NCBI GenBank assembly: GCA_003648395.1
Contig: QMPB01000288.1
Span: 1 to 6,279, forward strand
DNA: 6,279 nucleotides
Direction of reading: 5' to 3'
From: Bacteroidota bacterium
GTDB lineage: Bacteria > Bacteroidota > Bacteroidia > Bacteroidales > UBA1556
The translations under genes and the position numbers were made by a program. Shown here piece by piece: positions 1-6,279 of the stretch (positions are counted from its first letter, which is position 1; the number at the start of each line of letters is the position of its first letter). The notes beneath the pieces were generated by a model, which saw only the letters and a program-made list of their open reading frames with translations, was not told the origin of the DNA and did not search any database.

Positions 1-97
1 AAGTATCGAGCCCATTATTACTAAGTCTTTCTAGTTCTTGAAGTTGAGCTCCTACTCTATTGGTTCTGAATGCACCTAATTGTACTTTAAAAACAAT
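1..97 (-). other. SPOR-like domain 3, truncated by the window edge
   Basis: The sequence IVFKVQLGAFRTNRVGAQLQ repeats the opening strand and first helix of the two preceding SPOR copies. Only 32 residues are visible; the remaining strands and the stop codon lie before base 1. The spacing from SPOR 2 to SPOR 3 is 351 bp, compared with 402 bp from SPOR 1 to SPOR 2, so the linkers differ in length. Confidence 0.72.
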
Positions 98-3000
98 CTT
101 ATTTATTGTACCTTGTTTGTTGTTTGTTAATTGTTGTGTATCTGATAACGAAGCAGATTTCTTGTTAATAATTTGTTGTTTATTGTTTGCTGTTTGTTGC
201 TTAAGTTGTTGAGCTTGAGCCATGCTTATACGCTTACCATTATTAAAAACAATAACAAAAGCATCTTTTATTCCATCTGTACGAATCTTATTTCTTGCAT
301 TTACAGCAGCAGTTTTATCATTATACTTTCCTGAAAAATATCTATGATATCCTCTTGTAGTAATATTATAGAATATATCTGTGGCATTGGCAAGTCGTTG
401 AGAACTTCTAACACCTCTAAATACTCCTATCTGCACAGTATAAACTATGCCTGTATTCGTCTTCAATGCTTTGTCGATAGAAACACCAGTATATGCTGAG
501 CTAGTTACATCTGCTGCTTTGGATTGACCATAATTATCAACCTTCAACTTATTAGCAACTGCCAATAATTGTGCATCAGTATAAGCTGTTCCGTTTGCTA
601 TCATTGTTCTTGCTTGGCGCACACTTATTCTTCTACCATTAAAATATGCAACTACAAAAGCATCCTTATAGCCTTTTGTCCTGATAGTATTCTTCGATTG
701 GTTTGCCGATGTATAATTAGTAAACAAACCTGCCATATATCTTGTAAATGCTGAGTTTGGCGCTGTTTCTCCATTTATTGGTTTAATATCACCAAATGTA
801 TTTGCTGGAATAGGCTTACGGAAGGCTGCAATCTGAACTTTAAATACTAAGCCTTGTGGTAATGGTGGATTGATAAATATACTTGCCTCTGTACTATAAA
901 ACGACATTTTGGCTTTACTTCTACTACTACTTCCTATATATATACCAAGCATATCCGCTTTTCTAATCTTATATTCTTCTACTTTATCTGCTGGCAATCT
1001 ATTCTCATCAATTTTAGCTAATTCTTCTAAAGTAATCTCTTGGAAATTTATATTTGAATAAACTAAATCCACAGAATTTGAATTATCAAATTGATTATTA
1101 ATAGTTTCACTATTTACATCTTCTTTATCTGTAGCTGTATTCTCTATTACTTTTGTTTCCTTTATATTAGTTTTTGTAACAGTTAAATTAGCATTTTCAG
1201 TAGAATTAATATCTACATTATTATCATTAACTTTATTTGATGCATTTTTGTTAACAGTAGTTCCATCATTTGCTTTATCAATATTCACTGTTATTATAGC
1301 ATTATCAATAGCATTACCTTCGTTGCTGCTTTCAGCTACAATATTGCTTTTACTAATGGCTTCTTGTTTATTATTAGCTTCACTATCATTCTGTGCAATC
1401 TCATTTAATCTATATAATGAATCCTGTTTGGCTTTATTTTCAATCTCTATAAGTCTTTTTTCTCCTGCTAATTCAGCTATATTGTCCAACGTATCATTAT
1501 TCTCTGTAATCTCATTTAATCTATATAATGAATCCTGTTTGGCTTTATTTTCAATTTCTATAAGTCTTTTTTCTTCTACTAATTCAGCTCTATTGTCCAA
1601 CGTATCATTATTCTGTGCAATCTCATTTAATCTATATAATGAATCCTGTTTGGCTTTATTTTCAATCTCTATAAGTCTTTTTTCTTCTACTAATTCAGCT
1701 ATATTGTCCAGCGTATCATTATTCTGTGCAATTGGTATTATTTCTGCAACATCGTTATTGGCAACATCAGCTTTTGCTTTTTCAGAAACCATTGCTATTT
1801 GCTGCTCGTTACCATACTCTTTTATTGTATTTTGAAGAATATTTGTTGCGGCAGTTTCATACTCAACAGCTTGCAATTTCAATTGTTCTTGCTCATCAAT
1901 ACTTAGTTTCTTATTCTCAGCTGATTTTCGACTTTGTTCTGCAAGCTTATTATTTGCATCAGCTTTATCTAATTCAGATTGCACTAAATTAGCTAATTGC
2001 TGATTCTTCATATTATAATGAATATCAGACAATACAATCAACCTTTCACGATACATATTGATATTATCAATCTGATTGATTTCAATAATAGCCATATCAA
2101 GTTGAGTAGTCTTATGTTCTAAGTCAGCAGCTAAATCAAGAATTTTTTGCTCCTCATCTTTATTAAAATACCTTGCTGTATCTCTAAGTAATATGGAAGC
2201 CATTGTAAATTTATCCTTCTGTAGATTAATTTTAGAAATTAATTCCTTACTAGAATAATTTCCTCTATTATTTGATGAACCTCCAGCAGATACAATAAAG
2301 GCATCAAGATTATATATTTTTGTTTGAACATCATCCCTCTCCTTCTTTAGAGTCATCACATCATCATTAATCTTAGCCTTTTCGTTAATACTAACTGTAT
2401 TCAAAGATTGTTGAGCAAGAATATCAATTTGCTTATTGATTAATTTTACTTGAGCTAATAAAAGTAGCTTTTTATGCTGTGCAATATCTGTTTTATCGAA
2501 ATAAACAAAATCTATAGAATTATCATTATAATATGGCAATTCTTGTTTATCTTCTTCTTCAACACTACCTAAACCAATTTCCTCATTATTGATTCTAGAT
2601 TCCATTTCAAAAATATCAGTATCAACAGCCTTATCATTCACATAAGAATTATCAATTTGTTTACTAGATATTTCTGCAATGTCAATAGCCTCAGCTGATT
2701 TCAAACTAACAATATGAGTATTAACAGCCTCAATAATATTCTTCTTCTTCTGTATATCTGCTTCTAAATTGTTTTTTTGCTTTTTGTAACTATTGACAAT
2801 ATACCTTGACTGCTGGGTTTCTTCTTCTAGCTTAGATATTTCTATTTCTAAAGCTTTACGCTTATTCTCTCTTGTTTCCTCTTCATAATTTGCAGTTTTA
2901 GAATCAAGTTTTTGCATTAACTCAGCATAATTAGTATTCTCTGTCTCAATACTATTTTCAATTTTAACTATCTGATTATTCAGATTTTTGTTTTCATTTT

Positions 3001-4240
3001 CTAATTTTGTTAGATAAATATTACCCTTATTAACTGTTTCTTGTTTAAGTTCACTTTTCTTAGTTGCCTCACTGCTTAATGCGATACTTTCTGAGCCTTT
3101 TTCAATTAATTGTCTATTTGAAATAAACTCATCTTTCACTGACTGGTATTCATTATCTAACTTAGTTTGCTCCTCTTTTAACACTCCCGTATATATTGCT
3201 GCTGCAGATTCCTTTCGCTTAATAGCTATATATTGAGCCTTTTTATCTTGTAAGTCCGCTTTATAGGTATTTTTTAAGGATTCGTCAGCTGTATTCTTTA
3301 TTTTAGCATTAATATTGACTATATCCTTAGAAATATTTAAACTCATTTGAGAATATCTAATTTCGAGACCGATACTCTTTGCCATCAATAACTTATTATC
3401 ATTTCTTCGGGATTCTATATTTTCTAATTCATCATACGATGGTTTAAGATATTCTTTTGCTAATTTTACCTTAGTACTATCACCTTGATATGTAGGTATT
3501 TCTATATCAGTATCATTAGTATTTATTTGAGATTTTCTTTCTGATATTAATTCTGTTTGCGCTATTGATTTACTGTAATCATTATTAATATTACTAGGAT
3601 TGCTACTATTTGCATTATCATCATTATTTGAAGAATAGTTTTCAGCAATAATTTTATTTGCTTTCTTCTCTTCCTCTAGAGCCACAGCCAATTTAGAAAT
3701 TATAGCATTATCATCTTCTGAAATCGTTTTGTTATTGCTTGTATTATCAGTAATTGCTATACTATTCAAAATCAAATCTGCTGACTTGGCCTCATTAATA
3801 GTATTATTAAGTTGTTGTTCATTTTTCTTAAGTATATTATATTTCTGCTGATTAGAAATTAAATTACTTTCAATACGAGCAAGCTCTTGAGTATTATTCC
3901 CATTATTACTAATTTGCTGTTTAATGGCTACTAAAGAATCATTAATTCGTTCTGAATCAATCATTTCTTGTTTAACAACAAGCATATATTCTTTACTTTG
4001 ACTTATTATCTCTTCCTTATTACTCTCTACTGAATTATCAGCTATATCAGCTTTAACATTAAATAGGTCAGTATTTATATTAGCCTTCTGAGTCAATAAA
4101 TCAGATGAATTAATATTAGTTTTGGCTTCATTCAATATTTGATTAGTATTGTTCTCTATAACTGCTAAGCGTTCAATACTTTGTTCATATTTTTTATTCT
4201 GAACTTTTAAATCAGCGGCTCTCTTATAAGCTACCTTAGC
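1..4240 (-). CDS. Giant coiled-coil protein with 37-residue repeats and C-terminal SPOR domains (continuation after in-frame TAG; 3' end outside window)
   Basis: The frame has 1,413 codons without a stop, in the same frame as the upstream part, and runs off the window at base 1. Protein-like sequence begins immediately after the TAG (AKVAYKRAADLKVQNKKYEQ), so this is the continuation of the upstream gene rather than a separate gene. If it were separately initiated, the first in-frame ATG is at 3985 (85 codons in) and the first TTG at 4135, with no convincing ribosome binding site at the ATG. Order of parts: coiled coil, Asn-rich linker near 3660-3480, coiled coil to about 2690, acidic linker to about 2500, helical segment, three 37-residue repeats (1729-1397), Asn-rich linker, then two complete SPOR-like domains and the start of a third. 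SPOR domains bind glycan strands stripped of stem peptides, so peptidoglycan anchoring in the periplasm is inferred. Cys and Trp are absent. The coiled coil could serve as a scaffold or spacer; the partners are unknown. Confidence 0.82.
224..448 (-). other. SPOR-like domain 2
   Basis: About 75 residues starting IVYTVQIGVFRGVRS and ending DAFVIVFNNGKRIS. It aligns end to end with SPOR 1: VQI.VF strand, helix, HRYFSGKY strand, helix at AAVNARNKIRTDGI, and final strand. It lacks the PI.GE loop of SPOR 1 and is preceded by a linker of about 58 residues. Similarity to copy 1 continues past the domain end (GRRISVRQA versus GKRISMAQA), suggesting the duplicated unit is larger than the SPOR domain. 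Confidence 0.8.
623..850 (-). other. SPOR-like domain 1
   Basis: About 76 residues starting LVFKVQIAAFRKPIP and ending DAFVVAYFNGRRIS. The pattern fits the SPOR fold: a first beta strand with the VQI.AF core, a helix, a strand at TRYMAGLF, a helix at SANQSKNTIRTKGY, and a final strand at DAFVVAYF. It carries an extended loop with PI.GE, which I associate with SPOR domains of large Bacteroidota proteins. SPOR domains bind denuded peptidoglycan glycan strands; binding by this copy is inferred. Confidence 0.8.
851..1040 (-). other. Pre-SPOR segment of mixed composition
   Basis: About 63 residues between the Asn-rich linker and SPOR 1, including EELAKIDENRLPADKVEEYK, GIYIGSSSRSKAKMSFYS and FINPPLPQG. 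It is less repetitive and more hydrophobic than the linker, and the Pro-rich PPLPQG leads directly into the first SPOR strand. It may be a small folded element or a joining segment; I do not recognise it as a named domain. Confidence 0.5.
1040..1384 (-). other. Asn-rich linker between the 37-residue repeats and the SPOR region
   Basis: About 115 residues rich in Asn, Ser, Thr, Asp and Val, such as NKNASNKVNDNNVDINSTEN. No heptad pattern or folded domain is evident. It likely acts as a flexible tether between the rod and the peptidoglycan-binding end. Boundaries are approximate. Confidence 0.6.
1385..1729 (-). repeat. In-frame tandem repeat, three 111-bp (37-codon) units plus a four-codon remnant
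   Basis: Units lie at 1729-1619, 1618-1508 and 1507-1397, followed by a partial unit (AQND) at 1396-1385. Each encodes a unit starting A/T-Q/E-NNDTLDN, then AEL, EKRLIEIENKAKQDSLYRLN and EI. The copies differ at only a handful of bases: Ile to Arg at unit position 10 in the middle copy, Val-Glu to Ala-Gly at positions 14-15 and Thr-Glu for Ala-Gln at positions 1-2 in the third, and a few synonymous changes. The unit length is a multiple of three, so copy number can change without shifting the frame. The pattern is predicted to be helical and charged, extending the coiled-coil rod. Near-identity at synonymous sites points to recent duplication or ongoing homogenisation. Confidence 0.95.
2690..3480 (-). 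other. Long coiled-coil-like segment
   Basis: About 260 residues with dense Lys/Glu/Gln and regularly spaced Leu/Ile/Ala, nearly free of Pro and Gly, for example YLTKLENENKNLNNQIVKIE and RKALEIEISKLEEETQQSRY. It starts just after a break at IPTYQGDS and ends at a short acidic linker around GLGSVEEEDKQELPYY (about 2560-2520). The pattern is typical of long alpha-helical coiled coils that may dimerise; the oligomeric state cannot be read from the sequence. Confidence 0.7.
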
Positions 4241-4243
4241 CTA
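4241..4243 (-). other. Lone in-frame TAG (amber) codon inside the giant reading frame
   Basis: This is the only stop among 2,092 codons in this frame. The codons around it read Ser-Glu-Leu, TAG, Ala-Lys-Val-Ala-Tyr-Lys-Arg-Ala-Ala, and the charged helical pattern runs through it. One base change would turn it into CAG (Gln), AAG (Lys), GAG (Glu), TTG (Leu) or TAT/TAC (Tyr), all common in this protein. Possible explanations are a recent nonsense mutation, a sequencing or assembly error, or readthrough/suppression. Genome-wide TAG reassignment is less likely because CAG is used normally for Gln in the same gene and no other TAG occurs. Confidence 0.9.
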
Positions 4244-6279
4244 CAGCTCTGATTTATTTGCTTGAGCATGAAGGGTTTCTAATGTGACTCCATTGTCAAT
4301 ATTAGGATTTCTCTTCATCTTTCTAATATCTTCTTTTGCCTTCTCTGCCTTCTTAAATTCTTCTATTGCATAAGCTTCTAGGCTCACGATAGTACTATTA
4401 TTGTTTTCTACAATATTACTAACTTCTTTACTTTTAGCCGTTACCGTTTCTTGAATTTTCTTAACATCAGAGTTAAAAGTCTGCATATCTACAGATGCAA
4501 GCGATGAATCACTGGAAGTATTCATGCTGTTCTGTTTTTCATCTTCATTACTAGAATTAGCATTAGTTATAGCTTCTACAGCTACTCCCCCTGCTACTTT
4601 TGCCCCATTTACATCAACATTAATTTTACTGTTCCCAACACTTGATATTTCTATAGGTGTTTTATTTATAGATTCTTTTTGAGTTTGTTTTACTTGTCCA
4701 TCTTTATTAACATTACTAATATTTTCAGTAATATTTTGGTTTTGACTATTACCCTCTACTCCCGCAACTTCATTATTAGTTATTGTCTCATTGATATTTC
4801 CATTAGTATCTTCTACTACATTACTTTGCTTATTAGGAATTTTCCCATGTGATTTATTTATAAGTGCAGCAGATGCTTGAGCCTCTGTTAACTCTTGTTT
4901 ATCTGAATTTTGAGTATTATCATTTAAAGCTATAGTAGAAGTATCAGTATTAGGGTTATTCTTATCTGATTTACTATTACCACTTACTTTAACAAAATTT
5001 ATAGAGTCTAGATTATTCTTATTTACTAATAACTTTTTATTACTATTAACACCAATAAGACTATCCGTATAACTCAATTTACTATTTTCAGTATTAACTA
5101 ATTCATTACTATTTTCAGTATTTGCAACACCTTCTGTTCCTGATAATTCTTTATTACTTATTGCTTGATTATTAGTAATATTTTCATTTGCTGCAACTAT
5201 TGCGGCAGCAGCCTTAGCTTCATTCTGTGCTTTTTGAGTTGCTTTAGTAGTAGAAATAATATCATTCTTAGGTTCTGCAATCACACCTTTTTTACTTCCT
5301 TTTATATTTTTACTAACCTCTTCTATTTGTTTATCAATACTATTCTCAGCAACAACCTCACTAGTATCATTGGTTATTTCTTTTTCTTTTGGTGCATTAG
5401 CTAATATATATTCCTCAGACTTCTGCTGAACTTCTTTAATATCTTTATCAATAGTTTGGGCTAACTCTTCACTCATATTTTCTCCTTCTAAAGCCTTACT
5501 AACTTGGTAATATTGTTCTAAAGAAGAATTAAGCGCTGTTAGTTTTTCAGACTCTTTATCAACATCTGCTTGTAATTTATCATAGCTAGCTTGAAGTTTT
5601 GCCTGTTTATCAGCCTTTTGCTTAACTTCTGCCTTCATTGCAACCAACATTTCAGCATACTCTGCCTTTTCATCAGCATCTTCCGAAACTTTCATTGCCT
5701 CTTCATATTCAGTAACATCAGCATTTAATTGATCTAATTCCTTTTTTGCAGTTCTATTTTCAATCATCCTTAGTGCAGCTTTCTCTTTTGCTGCACGTAC
5801 CAAAGCATATTTCTGATCAACAATCTCCTTTGTTGGTTCTTTAAAGTCTTCTACAATAGAATTTAAGTCTTGAATCTTTTTGAAAACCTCTTCAACTGAA
5901 TCTTTTTGATGCAAACCTGCCTGTTTTTGCAAATTTCCAGCTTGAATTAATACCTGCTCGGTTACTTTCTCTGTTTTTTTAATTTGTTCTCCAAGTTCTT
6001 TACCAATATCTCTAGATATTTTAGCGGCTTCTTCATATTCTTTAGCCATTGCCAAAGATTTCTCATCACCTTTGGCAGTATATTCTTCAATTAATTTATC
6101 ATTTTGATTAGCAATTTTACCAATAGTAGTTCTTTGTCTACGCAATTTAGTTGTTTTATATTGCAATCTTTTATAAGTATTGTATCCTTCCTTAACTATC
6201 GCATCAAAACTTTCATCATCCTTTAGATCAGACCTTTTAGTAATATATCTCTTTACCTTAACACTATCATTTGTCGCAA
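4241..6279 (-). CDS. Giant coiled-coil envelope protein, N-terminal-side part (5' end outside window, ends at in-frame TAG)
   Basis: I cannot name this gene. The frame is open to the window edge: 37 further codons (beginning ATNDSVKVKRYITKRS) precede the TTG at 6166, with no stop and no ATG, so that TTG is an internal Leu codon and the true start lies beyond base 6279. The visible part has 678 residues. Residues 1 to about 290 are highly charged and rich in Lys, Glu, Ala and Gln with almost no Pro, as in long helical coiled coils (for example AMAKEYEEAAKISRDIGKEL). Residues about 293-600 are an Asn/Ser/Thr-rich linker. Residues about 602-678 return to a helical pattern, ending NKSEL before TAG. 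There is no Cys or Trp. The reading frame and composition continue directly past the TAG into the downstream part, so this is probably the front of one gene that ends in SPOR domains. Function is unknown; a structural envelope role is inferred. If the TAG is real and terminates, this product lacks the peptidoglycan-binding end. Confidence 0.85.
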   Translation of the reverse strand, partial: ATNDSVKVKRYITKRSDLKDDESFDAIVKEGYNTYKRLQYKTTKLRRQRTTIGKIANQNDKLIEEYTAKGDEKSLAMAKEYEEAAKISRDIGKELGEQIKKTEKVTEQVLIQAGNLQKQAGLHQKDSVEEVFKKIQDLNSIVEDFKEPTKEIVDQKYALVRAAKEKAALRMIENRTAKKELDQLNADVTEYEEAMKVSEDADEKAEYAEMLVAMKAEVKQKADKQAKLQASYDKLQADVDKESEKLTALNSSLEQYYQVSKALEGENMSEELAQTIDKDIKEVQQKSEEYILANAPKEKEITNDTSEVVAENSIDKQIEEVSKNIKGSKKGVIAEPKNDIISTTKATQKAQNEAKAAAAIVAANENITNNQAISNKELSGTEGVANTENSNELVNTENSKLSYTDSLIGVNSNKKLLVNKNNLDSINFVKVSGNSKSDKNNPNTDTSTIALNDNTQNSDKQELTEAQASAALINKSHGKIPNKQSNVVEDTNGNINETITNNEVAGVEGNSQNQNITENISNVNKDGQVKQTQKESINKTPIEISSVGNSKINVDVNGAKVAGGVAVEAITNANSSNEDEKQNSMNTSSDSSLASVDMQTFNSDVKKIQETVTAKSKEVSNIVENNNSTIVSLEAYAIEEFKKAEKAKEDIRKMKRNPNIDNGVTLETLHAQANKSEL
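4475..5400 (-). other. Long Asn/Ser/Thr-rich low-complexity linker
   Basis: About 310 residues with high Asn, Ser, Thr and Asp content, few large hydrophobics and no clear heptads, for example NGNINETITNNEVAG and ANSSNEDEKQNSMNTSSD. A short Ala-rich helical patch (AQKAQNEAKAAAAIVAAN) lies near its N-terminal end. It separates two helical segments and is probably disordered. Boundaries are approximate. Confidence 0.65.
5079..5122 (-). repeat. Short 27-bp-period direct repeat in the low-complexity linker
   Basis: The 17-bp sequence ttactattttcagtatt occurs at 5079-5095 and again at 5106-5122. The 27-bp spacing equals nine codons and gives NTENSNELV followed by NTENSKL in the protein. It is a small in-frame duplication, probably from slippage, and shows how the linker may have grown. 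Confidence 0.8.

Noticed and set aside
569..754. Plus-strand open frame of 61 codons, Cys-rich
   Set aside because: Antisense to SPOR 1 and its following linker; the Cys codons are complements of Ala and Thr codons (GCA/ACA-type triplets) in the opposite strand.
1385..1729. CRISPR-like array
   Set aside because: The 111-bp units are contiguous with no unique spacers, encode protein in frame and lack the repeat length and structure of CRISPR repeats.
1248..1835. Plus-strand open frame of 195 codons with repeated Ser/Leu/Phe-rich motifs
   Set aside because: It is the antisense shadow of the 37-codon tandem repeat in the minus-strand gene; its internal repeats are just that array read on the other strand, and its hydrophobic look comes from complementing Lys/Glu/Asn codons.
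1726..1992. Plus-strand open frame of 88 codons
   Set aside because: Lies wholly antisense to the continuous minus-strand coiled-coil frame, has no recognisable motif and no evident ribosome binding site.
3962..3985. ATG codons at 3985 and 3964 as the start of a second, separate gene after the TAG
   Set aside because: Coiled-coil-like coding sequence already runs for 85 codons between the TAG and the first ATG in the same frame, and no intergenic gap, promoter or clear ribosome binding site is visible.
4241..4243. TAG reassigned to an amino acid throughout the genome, as in some phages
   Set aside because: It is the only TAG in 2,092 codons, while CAG and other candidate sense codons are used freely; a recoded genome would be expected to show more.
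5165..5404. Plus-strand open frame of 79 codons, Phe/Ile-rich and membrane-like
   Set aside because: Antisense to the Asn/Lys-rich linker; the apparent hydrophobicity is produced by complementing AAT/AAA-rich codons.
4241..6166. TTG at 6166 as the start of the upstream coding region
   Set aside because: The frame stays open for 37 more codons to the window edge with the same charged composition, so this TTG is most likely an internal Leu codon.

Overview
The whole window is covered by one minus-strand reading frame. It is open at both window edges: 2,092 complete codons, reading from about base 6277 down to base 2. It is broken once, by a single TAG codon at 4243-4241. I translated the frame codon by codon across the window and found no other stop and no frameshift. 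The simplest reading is one giant gene, whose start and end both lie outside the window, interrupted by one nonsense codon (or a base error).

The encoded protein alternates long, charged, Lys/Glu/Gln/Ala-rich helical (coiled-coil-like) stretches with Asn/Ser/Thr-rich low-complexity linkers, and ends in a series of SPOR-like peptidoglycan-binding domains. In protein order: helical segment (about 6279-5400), disordered linker (about 5400-4475), helical segment containing the TAG (about 4475-3660), short Asn-rich linker (about 3660-3480), long coiled-coil segment (about 3480-2690), short acidic linker (about 2690-2500), helical segment (about 2500-1740), a near-perfect 37-codon tandem repeat (1729-1385), Asn-rich linker (about 1385-1040), a conserved-looking pre-SPOR segment (about 1040-851), SPOR 1 (850-623), SPOR 2 (448-224), and the beginning of SPOR 3 (97-1).

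The organism is most likely an AT-rich Bacteroidota (roughly 30% GC by spot count). The SPOR sequences have the look I associate with large Bacteroidota envelope proteins (VFKVQI.AFR at the start, YKDAFVV..FNG.RIS at the end). This assignment is inference from family resemblance; there is no rRNA or housekeeping gene to confirm it. The protein probably acts in the periplasm or cell envelope, with the SPOR domains docking onto glycan strands and the coiled coil spanning or scaffolding. The complete absence of Cys and Trp in the visible 2,091 residues fits an extended fibrous protein.

I see no RNA genes, mobile elements, CRISPR arrays, promoters or terminators, and no real plus-strand gene. The points most worth a second look are the lone in-frame amber codon, the recent 37-residue tandem duplication, and the multi-SPOR C-terminus on a very large coiled-coil protein.
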